Both the position numbers and the translations under genes were made by a program. 64,000 nucleotides of DNA from Bacillus sp. FSL K6-3431 (GTDB lineage Bacteria; Bacillota; Bacilli; Bacillales; Bacillaceae_C). A model generated the notes under the pieces. It was not told the origin of the DNA, made no database searches, and saw only the letters and a list, made by a program, of their open reading frames with translations. Positions within the stretch are counted from its first letter, which is position 1. Every line of letters begins with the position of its first letter. Of this stretch, positions 51,459 to 61,442 are shown piece by piece. The stretch is taken from contig NZ_JBBOCT010000001.1 in the NCBI RefSeq assembly GCF_038002605.1, forward strand, positions 2,790,001 to 2,854,000, written 5' to 3'.

Positions 51459-52742
51459 TTACAGCAGACTTTTCGTATTCGTCTTACCCTTCATTTCAGT
51501 CGCTAAAGTCGTAATAAACTCTTCGTTTGTCTTAGATTGTTTAAGTTTACGTATAAACTTTTCAGCAAAATCATGAGTATCAGACATTGCTTTACGGATT
51601 TTCCATAATTTTTCAAGCTGCTCCTTTGGCACAAGCAGTTCTTCTTTCCTTGTTCCTGAGCGACGAATATCGATAGCCGGAAAAATCCTTCTTTCCGCAA
51701 GGGCACGATCTAAATGCAGTTCCAAGTTTCCTGTCCCTTTAAACTCTTCATATATTACATCATCCATTCGGGATCCAGTATCAACAAGTGCCGTAGCTAA
51801 AATGGTTAAACTACCACCTTCTTCGATGTTTCGCGCCGCCCCAAAAAATCGCTTAGGACGGTGGAATGCGGCTGGGTCAATTCCCCCTGATAATGTACGG
51901 CCACTCGGTGGAATAACCAAGTTATATGCACGAGCCAATCTTGTTATACTATCCATTAAAATGACGACATCACGTTTATGTTCAACGAGGCGCATCGCAC
52001 GCTCAAGCACAAGCTCCGCCACTTTAATATGGTTTTCAGGCACTTCATCAAATGTAGAACTAACTACTTCCGCATTCACAGAGCGTTCGATATCTGTTAC
52101 TTCTTCTGGGCGCTCGTCGATTAACAATACGATAAGTTCGGCATCAGGATGATTCGTTGAAATCGAATTTGCGATCGATTTCAAAAGCATCGTTTTACCT
52201 GCCTTTGGAGGAGCAACAATCAAGCCACGCTGACCAAATCCCACGGGCGATACTAAATCCATGATTCTCGTAGATATATTATTCGGAGCTGTTTCCAAAG
52301 TAATTTGACGATCAGGATATAGCGGTGTTAAAGCTGGGAAGTGAACACGCTCTTTAGAGGTTTCAGGGTCATCGCCGTTAACTGCTTCTACATGTAATAA
52401 ACCAAAATAACGTTCATTTTCCTTTGGTGGTCGTACTTTACCAGAAACTTTATCGCCATTACGTAAATCAAAACGGCGGATTTGTGATGCGGAAATATAT
52501 ATATCCTCGGAGCTTGCTGTATAATTAATCGGCCTTAAAAAGCCAAATCCTTCTGATTGGATAACCTCTAGAACGCCTTCCATGAAGAAAAATCCTTCTC
52601 GTTCTGCTCTCACCTTAAGGATTGCAAAAATCAGTTCTTTTTTTGTTAATTTGCTATAATAAGAAACTTTATATTCACGAGCTAGTTCATAAAGCTCTTT
52701 TAGTTTCATTTCTTCTAGTAAAGAAATTGTTAATTCAGCCAT
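51459..52742 (-). CDS. rho: Transcription termination factor Rho
   Basis: A hexameric RNA-dependent ATPase. The N-terminal Rho domain and the RNA-binding cold-shock-like domain (about residues 50-125, with FGFLRP) lead to the motor domain with [12 protein letters not shown] (Walker A), [13 protein letters not shown] (Walker B) and the Q/R-loop region [11 protein letters not shown]. It has no large insertion. The ribosome site (GAGTGGTG) is weak. Minor unpaired T-rich sequences upstream do not make a clear attenuator. Confidence 0.96.
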   Translation of the reverse strand: MAELTISLLEEMKLKELYELAREYKVSYYSKLTKKELIFAILKVRAEREGFFFMEGVLEVIQSEGFGFLRPINYTASSEDIYISASQIRRFDLRNGDKVSGKVRPPKENERYFGLLHVEAVNGDDPETSKERVHFPALTPLYPDRQITLETAPNNISTRIMDLVSPVGFGQRGLIVAPPKAGKTMLLKSIANSISTNHPDAELIVLLIDERPEEVTDIERSVNAEVVSSTFDEVPENHIKVAELVLERAMRLVEHKRDVVILMDSITRLARAYNLVIPPSGRTLSGGIDPAAFHRPKRFFGAARNIEEGGSLTILATALVDTGSRMDDVIYEEFKGTGNLELHLDRALAERRIFPAIDIRRSGTRKEELLVPKEQLEKLWKIRKAMSDTHDFAEKFIRKLKQSKTNEEFITTLATEMKGKTNTKSLL

Positions 52743-53174
52743 TTCGACACCACTCTTTATTATTATTCTTTTTTAAAAGAGTTTTCTTAAAGGATGTTCA
52801 AATAGTCACCAAATGATAAACGACGAATTTCTTCGTTGGCAATTAGGGACTTTTACTAAGGTTATAGGAGCCCTTGTTAAGTTAAAAAGGATTCTCTGTT
52901 TAGATCGCTCACGTCGTGTGCAAGTCCGATCCTCAAAACCTTCGCGCCTCGAACTGCTTGTTCCTAATTTGGCACCATTTTGAACAAACTATAATATTAA
53001 AACTCTTGTTGAGATCGTTTATAAATGAGGAATAAATTTTTGACAGTATTTCAGTTGAAGTATCAAGAAGCGGTTGTTATAAAAAGGAGCTCCATCCCAT
53101 ATATAAGTGTATATGAAAAATATGATTCTTGTAAAGGAGGGACTGTCCCCTTCAGACCACTCCTTCAAAAATAG
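52743..53174. other. Intergenic region between glpX and rho
   Basis: No gene is visible. A segment near 52905-52930 (CTCACGTCGTGTG) faintly resembles family 2, and GGGACTGTCCC at 53139-53149 is a short palindrome that may belong to a glpX terminator. The rho promoter must lie here, but I could not pick one. Confidence 0.4.
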
Positions 53175-54137
53175 TTATCTCAATACCATATTCGGCTTGA
53201 TGTCCAAGCTGTGACGTCCTTCAATGAATCGTACTGTCCCAGATTTTGCCCGCATTACAACAGAATGCGTGGAACCATACGTCCCTTTAAATTGAACGCC
53301 TTTTAATAATTCACCATCCGTTACACCAGTAGCAGCAAATATAGCATCATCACCACGTACAAGGTCACTCATGCGGAGGATTTTATTCACATCAATTCCC
53401 ATTTTTTTGCAACGTGCAACCTCGGCATCTGTTTGTGGAAGTAGCTTTCCTTGAATTTCACCACCAAGACACATGAGCGCCACAGCAGCGATAACTCCTT
53501 CAGGTGCTCCACCCGAACCGAATAAAATATCTACTCCTGTTTCATCAAATGCTGTATTAATAGCACCAGCTACATCTCCATCTGAAATCAACTTAATGCG
53601 AGCGCCAGCCTCACGTAATTCAGCAATGATCTGCGCATGTTTGGGCCTATCTAAAATCGTAGCAACGACATCTTGAATATCTTTGTTCTTTGCTTTTGCG
53701 ACTGCTTTTAAATTATCAAGGACAGAAGCCTCGATGTCTATTTTCCCTACAGCTTCCGGACCGACTGCGATTTTATTCATATACATATCTGGTGCATGCA
53801 AAAGATTTCCATGATCAGCTATGGCAAGCACAGTTAATGCATTCCAACTTCCGGAAGCTACAATATTTGTTCCTTCCAATGGGTCCACTGCAACATCTAC
53901 CCGTGGACCATATCCTGTCCCAAGCTTTTCCCCGATATAAAGCATAGGAGCTTCGTCCATTTCCCCCTCACCAATCACGACTGTTCCTTTCATGGGTATT
54001 GTGTCGAACACATCGCGCATGGCAGTAGTAGCCGCATCATCTGCCTCTTCCTTTTTTCCACGCCCCATCCAGCGGGCTGAAGATAGTGCTGCTGCTTCCG
54101 TAACTCTGACAAGCTCCATTGATAAACTTCTTTCCAT
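53175..54137 (-). CDS. glpX: Fructose-1,6-bisphosphatase class II
   Basis: A gluconeogenic phosphatase of the GlpX type. [10 protein letters not shown] is the Li-sensitive metal-site motif, and [20 protein letters not shown] is typical. ATG 54137 with GGGGGAGA upstream gives a 320-residue protein; the in-frame TTG at 54152 overlaps the ribosome site. It lies 140 bases after murAB, in the conserved murAB-glpX-rho order. Confidence 0.94.
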   Translation of the reverse strand: MERSLSMELVRVTEAAALSSARWMGRGKKEEADDAATTAMRDVFDTIPMKGTVVIGEGEMDEAPMLYIGEKLGTGYGPRVDVAVDPLEGTNIVASGSWNALTVLAIADHGNLLHAPDMYMNKIAVGPEAVGKIDIEASVLDNLKAVAKAKNKDIQDVVATILDRPKHAQIIAELREAGARIKLISDGDVAGAINTAFDETGVDILFGSGGAPEGVIAAVALMCLGGEIQGKLLPQTDAEVARCKKMGIDVNKILRMSDLVRGDDAIFAATGVTDGELLKGVQFKGTYGSTHSVVMRAKSGTVRFIEGRHSLDIKPNMVLR

Positions 54138-54277
54138 CGGTTTCTCCCCCAATATCGAAAACTCGCGCTTCGATGAATTGAGCCACTCTGATGTATGGAC
54201 AATTTGAAGTTAGACAGGACTCTTTTTATATTTATATCTATTTCAAATGTAAAATCAGTTTAATTGATTATGCAAAT

Positions 54278-55564
54278 TCAAGAGCTTTTTAGCTGTTCCA
54301 TTTCTTCTTCAGTCATTTTTTCACGCCAGATGGTTGCACCAAGCCCATTTAATTTATCAACCAATCCACTATAACCGCGGTCGATATGTTCGAGTCCAGT
54401 CACTTCTGTAATTCCTTCTGCAAGTAACCCAGCTATGACGAGGGCTGCTCCAGCTCGAAGATCAGACGCTTTTACTTTGGCACCTTGAAGCTGTGTAGGG
54501 CCATTAACAATCGCCGTACTACCTTCTACTTTAATATTAGCGTTCATTCTTCTAAGTTCGTCAATATGTTTAAAGCGGGCCGAATAAATCGTATCTGTAA
54601 CAACAGAGGTACCTGCCGCTTTCGTTAAGAGGACAGTAAACGGTTGCTGTAAATCGGTTGGAAAGCCTGGATACACTAAAGTTTTCACATCAACTGCGCT
54701 TAAGCGTTCGCCTTTACCAATAAAAATTTGCTCATCACTAGTTTCTACTGAAACGCCTAGTTCCCTTAACTTAGCAATCACGGACTCCATATGAAGTGGG
54801 ATAACGTTATCAATTAAAACGCCTTCTCCTGCAGCAGCAGCTAAAATCATAAACGTTCCTGCTTCAATTCGGTCAGGAATAATCGTGTGACGGCAGCCGT
54901 TTAATGAATCAACTCCATCAATCCGGATGACATCTGTTCCTGCCCCTTTAATCTTTGCCCCCATGTTTGTAAGGAGAGTGGAAACATCAATGATCTCAGG
55001 CTCTTTAGCAGCATTTTCAATAATGGTCCGCCCTTTTGCTCTAACAGCAGCGAGCATTATATTAATTGTTGCACCTACACTAACAACATCTAGATAAATT
55101 CGAGCACCGCGTAATTCATCAGCACGTAAATAAATAGCACCTTGTTCATTCGTTACTTTTGCACCTAAGGCTTCGAACCCTTTAATATGTTGATCAATTG
55201 GGCGAGGTCCCAAATGGCAGCCTCCTGGCAGACCGATAACCGCTTTTTTAAATCGGCCAAGCATGGCTCCCATTAGATAATAAGATGCACGCAATTTCTT
55301 CACCTTTCCGTTAGGAAGTGGCATGGAGACCATTCTGCTTGGATCAACTTCCATTTCCCCATTCTGAAAAGAAACATCTCCACCGATTTCCTCTAGCAGC
55401 GCTTGCAACGTATGAACATCTGAAATATCCGGAAGACCTTCTATCGTTACAGGCGACTCAGCCAAGATTGTGGCAGGTATCAAAGCAACTGCACTATTTT
55501 TTGCTCCACTCACTTTGATTGTCCCTTTTAACGGATATCCGCCTGCAATTTTAAGCTTTTCCAT
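54278..55564 (-). CDS. murAB: UDP-N-acetylglucosamine 1-carboxyvinyltransferase (second paralogue)
   Basis: Same reaction as MurAA. Cys116 is in [15 protein letters not shown] and the fold-repeat motif [15 protein letters not shown] is present. It is clearly diverged from the copy at 27544 and sits next to fbaA and glpX, the murAB (murZ) location. The transaldolase gene (tal/ywjH) usually found between fbaA and murAB in B. subtilis is absent. RBS GGAAG. Confidence 0.95.
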   Translation of the reverse strand: MEKLKIAGGYPLKGTIKVSGAKNSAVALIPATILAESPVTIEGLPDISDVHTLQALLEEIGGDVSFQNGEMEVDPSRMVSMPLPNGKVKKLRASYYLMGAMLGRFKKAVIGLPGGCHLGPRPIDQHIKGFEALGAKVTNEQGAIYLRADELRGARIYLDVVSVGATINIMLAAVRAKGRTIIENAAKEPEIIDVSTLLTNMGAKIKGAGTDVIRIDGVDSLNGCRHTIIPDRIEAGTFMILAAAAGEGVLIDNVIPLHMESVIAKLRELGVSVETSDEQIFIGKGERLSAVDVKTLVYPGFPTDLQQPFTVLLTKAAGTSVVTDTIYSARFKHIDELRRMNANIKVEGSTAIVNGPTQLQGAKVKASDLRAGAALVIAGLLAEGITEVTGLEHIDRGYSGLVDKLNGLGATIWREKMTEEEMEQLKSS

Positions 55565-55765
55565 TTAAGACTTCCTTTCTTGCCTATTTGGATGAAAACT
55601 CCAAGTAAAGAACACTTTTGAAAAGGTACGGCATTTTACCAATTATTATATACGAAATTACTCGATACATGTAAATTTCTTGTAGATTTTTAATCATATT
55701 GTAAGGTTTTAATACTTTTATGGGGATTTATCGGGATTTCTATCCTTTGCTTCCCGTTAAATGAA

Positions 55766-55799
55766 GGGAAACCGCCCAAATATTATAGGGCGGTTCCTG
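55766..55799 (-). terminator. Terminator of fbaA
   Basis: AACCGCCC pairs perfectly with GGGCGGTT over ten bases; the following sequence on the minus strand is T/C-rich. Confidence 0.7.
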
Positions 55800-55862
55800 T
55801 TCTTATAGGTTTACTTTTTTCACGTATTCTCGCAAAAATGTTTACCATTATTATTTCACTTT

Positions 55863-56726
55863 TTAAGCTTTGTTAGATGAACCAAATTCACGCATTTTCC
55901 CAATAACCGTTTCTTTAATTGCCTCACGAGCAGGTCCTAGGTATTTACGTGGATCATATTCTTCAGGCAAATCTGCTAATACTTCGCGTACACGTCTAGC
56001 AGAAGCAATTTGGTTCTCAGTATTAACATTAATTTTCGCAGTTCCAAGAGAAATGGCACGTTGAATATCTTTTGTTGGAATGCCTGTCCCACCATGAAGC
56101 ACGAGTGGAATTCCTGTTAAGTTCATTACTTCTTCCATACGTCCGAAACCAAGGTTTGGTTCGCCTTTATATGGTCCGTGAACTGACCCAAGTGCAGGAG
56201 CAAAGCAGTCAACGCCTGTTTCGCGTACTAAACGGTCACATTCTTCAGGAATGGCATAAGATGCATCTGCTTCATCAACAGATAGGTCATCTTCTTGTCC
56301 ACCAATTCGTCCAAGTTCCGCTTCAACCGAAACACCAAGCATATGAGCAAGCTCTACTACTTTTTGCGTTAGAGCAATATTCTCGTCAAGTGGGAAATGT
56401 GATCCGTCAATCATAACAGATGTAAAACCAGCATCTATCGCTTTCGCACAAGCTTCAAAACTAGAACCGTGGTCAAGATGGATAGCGACAGGAACCGTTG
56501 TCCCGTATTCTTCCATCAATGCTTCAACCATTTTAACAACAAACTTGAAGCCGCCCATATAACGTGCTGCACCTTCGGAAACTCCTAGAATTACTGGGGA
56601 TTTTTCTTCTTCCGCTGCTTGCAGGATCGCTTGGGTAAACTCAAGGTTGTTCAAGTTGAACTGACCAACTGCATATTTTTCTTCTTTTGCTTTATTCAAC
56701 ATTTCAGTCATGGAAACTAAAGGCAT
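55863..56726 (-). CDS. fbaA: Fructose-bisphosphate aldolase class II
   Basis: Zinc-dependent aldolase of glycolysis and gluconeogenesis. Zinc/substrate histidines lie in [18 protein letters not shown] and [16 protein letters not shown] binds phosphate. The length of 287 matches the bacillus enzyme. ATG 56726 has GGAGGA upstream. Confidence 0.96.
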   Translation of the reverse strand: MPLVSMTEMLNKAKEEKYAVGQFNLNNLEFTQAILQAAEEEKSPVILGVSEGAARYMGGFKFVVKMVEALMEEYGTTVPVAIHLDHGSSFEACAKAIDAGFTSVMIDGSHFPLDENIALTQKVVELAHMLGVSVEAELGRIGGQEDDLSVDEADASYAIPEECDRLVRETGVDCFAPALGSVHGPYKGEPNLGFGRMEEVMNLTGIPLVLHGGTGIPTKDIQRAISLGTAKINVNTENQIASARRVREVLADLPEEYDPRKYLGPAREAIKETVIGKMREFGSSNKA

Positions 56727-56813
56727 TTATTTTTCCTCCTTCAAGATGGACTGCACAAAGATGTGCACTGCTATATCCTTCACCATTTCTGGTCATGGAC
56801 CTTTTTCCTACTT

Positions 56814-56843
56814 ATCATATCAAATTCATTCGAGCTTTACCAA
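56814..56843 (-). promoter_or_regulatory. Candidate SigA promoter of fbaA
   Basis: TTGGTA (56838-56843), 18 bases and TATGAT (56814-56819) on the minus strand. The leader has a short hairpin TGCACA/TGTGCA (56757-56772). From here to 57098 I see no gene; a weak hairpin CACTTT/AAAGTG near 57040 may end spo0F transcription. Confidence 0.5.
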
Positions 56844-57098
56844 CATTGAAAACGAGTTTTTATGAAATTTAAAGGAAACGAGCATATCATGTTAAAATTA
56901 GCTATATACAGAAAGTTTTTGTCGTATATAGCGCAATTGTCGTACTATACAATTTCACAAGGTTGTTACCGCTCGCAAATACCAAGTAGTTTCTTTCTAA
57001 AACTATATTAAAAAAATGATTTCCAAAAAAATAAATATGCCCACTTTAAGAAAGTGTGCACATTTATTTTCGGCTAATTCAAGCAGAAACTTCTTTTT

Positions 57099-57473
57099 CT
57101 ATGAATCAATTCTCATTGGTAAGTACTTTCGGACAGCTTCACGAATCTCCACAATATCAAATGGTTTTGGAAAGTGAGCTAATGCTCCTAATTCATTTGA
57201 TGCATTAATCATCTCGAGCTCCCCGTATGCAGTCATGATGATTACTCGAATGTCGGGATCCTTTTGTTTCAGTCTTTTCAAAATTTCTAGTCCATCCATG
57301 CCCGGAATTTTCATATCGAGTAATACGAGGTCTGGTGCATTCTTTTCAGTGATGTCGAGTGCTTGAAATCCGTTTGCTGCTTGAAAAACCTGATAACCCT
57401 CTTTTAGTAAAATCTCGTTTAATAAAATTCGTATACCTAGCTGGTCATCGACGATTAAAATTTTCTCAGACAT
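57099..57473 (-). CDS. spo0F: Sporulation phosphorelay response regulator Spo0F
   Basis: A single receiver domain with no output domain. Acidic pocket Asp9/Asp10 (VDDQ), phosphorylation site Asp53 (LLDMKIPG), Thr81 and Lys103 (FPKPFD) are all in place. It carries phosphate from sporulation kinases to Spo0B. Position between fbaA and ywjG/pyrG matches B. subtilis. GGAGGGG precedes the ATG. The 57474-57833 gap should hold divergent promoters; no 0A box or sigma-H site was convincing. Confidence 0.95.
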   Translation of the reverse strand: MSEKILIVDDQLGIRILLNEILLKEGYQVFQAANGFQALDITEKNAPDLVLLDMKIPGMDGLEILKRLKQKDPDIRVIIMTAYGELEMINASNELGALAHFPKPFDIVEIREAVRKYLPMRIDS

Positions 57474-57833
57474 TGTCTTCCCCTCCGCTTATTACATTAT
57501 AAAAAAGATTCTGACCTTTTGATAGCCAGAACATATATTTCATATGTAACCTATCTATAATTGTTACATTCAACATATTCATGTGTGTTTCCTTTAAAGG
57601 AATTACGACGTTTTCTGACAAACACGAAAATCTGTCCCTTTTTCATGTAAATAAGTGATAGGAATATGCTGTAGTTACAGATCAAAAAACATTTCCTTTT
57701 CTAGCTTCAATCCTAGTCTAATAGGTTTACGTGCCAAATGATTACGACTGTAACAGCTTGGTAGCGCCTTGCGCTTTTCTTAAATAGTAGCAAGGCTTAT
57801 AATGGCAATATCGGATTGAAGGGAGAATTTCAT

Positions 57834-58355
57834 ATGTTAAAAATGTTTTCTACACAACTAACCGGGTTATTTAACCGGGTTTTTGATAAAGAGCAGTTTC
57901 AAATAGAAGATGGGGCCAGACTATTGGCACAAGCTCCTGTTGGAGAAGGACATATTTATATAAAAGGCTTCGATGAAATGGAAAGTGTTGCGTTTGAAGC
58001 ATTATATGGGGCAGAACCCTTTGAACATGCAGTGAGATTGGAAGCCGGCATTTCTTTATCGACTGCTGACAGAGCAATTATTTTCACGAGATTTTCGACA
58101 GATAAGGAAGCAGTATCTCTCGGAGAACAACTAGCAGAAAAAAATATACCTTTCGTTGTCGTTTCTGGTCAGAAAAAGGAAGAGCATTCTCGCCTTAATG
58201 ATCTTGCAGATGTTCATATTAATACGCAATTACTTAGGCCGCTATTACCAACTGAAGATGGGAGTCGTATCGGTTTTCCTTCATCCATGGTAGCTCTATA
58301 TATCTACTTTGCTTTAAAGTTTACAATCGAAGAGATTATAGAAGAATATGAGTAA
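57834..58355 (+). CDS. ywjG: YwjG-like DUF2529 protein
   Basis: A 173-residue cytosolic protein with a SIS-like alternation of strands and helices (AIIFTRFSTDKEAV, IPFVVVSGQKKEE). The sequence and its place between spo0F and pyrG identify the DUF2529/YwjG family, of unknown function. The start is ATG 57834 with AAGGGAGA 7 bases upstream; the frame is open to 57816. Confidence 0.82.
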   Translation: MLKMFSTQLTGLFNRVFDKEQFQIEDGARLLAQAPVGEGHIYIKGFDEMESVAFEALYGAEPFEHAVRLEAGISLSTADRAIIFTRFSTDKEAVSLGEQLAEKNIPFVVVSGQKKEEHSRLNDLADVHINTQLLRPLLPTEDGSRIGFPSSMVALYIYFALKFTIEEIIEEYE

Positions 58356-58415
58356 TTATAAGAATTTCAATTAGTTTTTGGAAAAAAATAATTGCATTGG
58401 TTGAACTTTTTATAT

Positions 58416-58451
58416 AAAAAAGCCTCCTCACAAACTGAGGAGGCTTTTTTC
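58416..58451. terminator. Bidirectional terminator between ywjG and pyrG
   Basis: AAAAAAGCCTCCTCA pairs perfectly with TGAGGAGGCTTTTTT around CAAAC. It serves both convergent genes. Confidence 0.95.
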
Positions 58452-58456
58452 ATATA

Positions 58457-60085
<1,629 letters not shown>

Positions 60086-60123
60086 CTATTTCTTTATTAT
60101 GTTCCATTAATCCTATAAAAAAT

Positions 60124-60158
60124 AAAAAACGCTCCCGCTACAAAAGTAAGGGAGCGTG
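60124..60158 (-). promoter_or_regulatory. pyrG leader attenuator (also the hairpin after rpoE)
   Basis: On the minus strand ACGCTCCC pairs with GGGAGCGT and TTTTTTA follows. The 5' arm reads CACGCUCCCUUAC in RNA, the C/U-rich arm that in B. subtilis is paired by extra G residues added at the 5' end of the transcript when CTP is low, preventing termination. Confidence 0.8.
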
Positions 60159-60188
60159 ACATATTATTTCTCTGTCCTTTTTCAAGGA

Positions 60189-60228
60189 GCCCAAATAAGA
60201 TATTACATACTCGCGGAACGGAAGTCAA
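60189..60228 (-). promoter_or_regulatory. SigA promoter of pyrG with a GGGC start
   Basis: TTGACT (60223-60228), exactly 17 bases, TAATAT (60200-60205), then 7 bases to GGGC (60192-60189) on the minus strand. A GGGC initiation site is the known requirement for CTP-sensitive G-stuttering at pyrG. Confidence 0.8.
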
Positions 60229-60234
60229 GAGGGA

Positions 60235-60795
60235 TTATTGCTCTTCTTCCTCTTCCTCTTCTTCTTCGTCCTCGTCTTCTTCATCAATATCTAATTCTTC
60301 TACTTCTTCTTCAATCTCAAATTCATCGTCTACTAGATCTTCGTCTACTTCTGCTTCACGTAAAGCCTCTAAGCTTTCATCTTCTTCTTCTTCGTCTTCA
60401 TCATCGTCATCAACCGACTCATCTTCATCTAGGTCATAATCATCTTCCAACTCTAGATCTTCATCATCGTCAATAACCGCTGCTTTTTTAGCTTTCTTCT
60501 TTTTCGGTTTAGCAGGGACTATCACTTCTTCATCAATTTGATCGAACGGGTACCATTCACGTAATCCCCAACGATTTTCACCAAGTGAGATAAATTGACC
60601 ATCAATATTGATATCAGTATAAAATTGGAGCATTCGTTGACGAAGTTTTTTTTCTGGAATTTCCAGCAATCTCCCAATTTCAGCGACTAACTCATTAAAT
60701 GGCATTGCTTCTCTTTTTTCCTCAAAAATATACGTCGCGACTTCAATAAAAGACATTTCACTACGTTGTTCTTTGGACAGCTGCTGCAATTTCAA
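60235..60795 (-). CDS. rpoE: RNA polymerase delta subunit
   Basis: An N-terminal HARE-HTH domain (about residues 1-85, RLLEIPEKKLRQRMLQFYTD, NIDGQFISLGENRWGLREWY) is followed by a Lys patch (PKKKKAKKA) and an Asp/Glu-rich disordered tail of about 85 residues. Delta speeds recycling of polymerase and displaces RNA. A TTG start at 60795 (GGA about 9 bases upstream) aligns with other RpoE proteins; the in-frame GTG at 60804 lies in the ribosome site. Confidence 0.93.
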   Translation of the reverse strand: MKLQQLSKEQRSEMSFIEVATYIFEEKREAMPFNELVAEIGRLLEIPEKKLRQRMLQFYTDINIDGQFISLGENRWGLREWYPFDQIDEEVIVPAKPKKKKAKKAAVIDDDEDLELEDDYDLDEDESVDDDDEDEEEEDESLEALREAEVDEDLVDDEFEIEEEVEELDIDEEDEDEEEEEEEEEQ

Positions 60796-60944
60796 AAATC
60801 GCACATCCTTTCATTCTTTATAATCAAAAGGCGGTTAAAAATAGCACAAGCGCCTTGCTTGTTAAAAACCATCTTCAACATTATAAACAAATTAGTTTCA
60901 TTTATGCTACTGTTAACCGCCAATAATTATTTGATTTCTTCTGA

Positions 60945-61127
60945 TCAGGCTTTTTCAGTCACATTTTCATCATTTTCAGACTTTGATTCAGGAGGCTTTC
61001 GACGCCCTAAATAAAAAAGCACAAAAGAGATAAGTAAGAATGGAATAGAACCGAGCGATTTCTGATATAAGAAAAAACTAGCAGCAACCACGAGAAAACT
61101 ACTTATTAAAATAAGCGTTATTTTCAT
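60945..61127 (-). CDS. Small two-helix membrane protein
   Basis: The frame encodes about 60 residues with two hydrophobic segments (ITLILISSFLVVAASFFLY and IPFLLISFVLFYLG) and a charged tail. I do not recognise it. ATG 61127 follows GGGATGTGG, a weak ribosome site; an in-frame TTG at 61148 is possible. A 9-base inverted repeat (GGCGGTTAA near 60831 and TTAACCGCC near 60914) lies between it and rpoE. Confidence 0.5.
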   Translation of the reverse strand: MKITLILISSFLVVAASFFLYQKSLGSIPFLLISFVLFYLGRRKPPESKSENDENVTEKA

Positions 61128-61282
61128 CTGTCCACATCCCGTCTTCAAGCGCTTTTCTTACATTGTAAACCGCATAACTAAAATTATCCACTAAAGAAAA
61201 ACAGAATGCGCTCTCAGAGGCGCGAAGGTTGATCTTACTGTCTTTACAGATAAACTTATGACCTCGAGTCTCTCGCGTCTAC

Positions 61283-61395
61283 AGCTAGACATAAAGGAAC
61301 AAATCCCACGTTGTGTGGCAACGCCGTTATGACTCGCATTGAGAGCCTAAGTGGAATGTGCGCGACGTTGCGTTCTTAGTTAACAATCCTTTTAT
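61283..61395 (-). repeat. Family-2 structured repeat, copy 8, inverted composite
   Basis: On the minus strand CTC..GAG of hairpin 1 (61336-61354), AACGGCGTTGCCACACAACG and the tail TTCCTTTAT (near 61290) are recognisable, but the outer stem's 3' arm is lost. On the plus strand, 61365-61395 carries a second tail (GTTGCGTTCTTAGTTAAC, then CCTTTTATT) pointing the other way. It occupies the icmF-61127 gap; no gene is seen. Confidence 0.65.
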
Positions 61396-61442
61396 TCTGG
61401 CGGGATAAAGGAAACAGGAAGCCTGAAATGTGAAGTCCTTAC

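Noticed and set aside
60156..60476. A long Leu/His-rich plus-strand frame.
   Set aside because: It is the antisense shadow of the acidic tail of rpoE.
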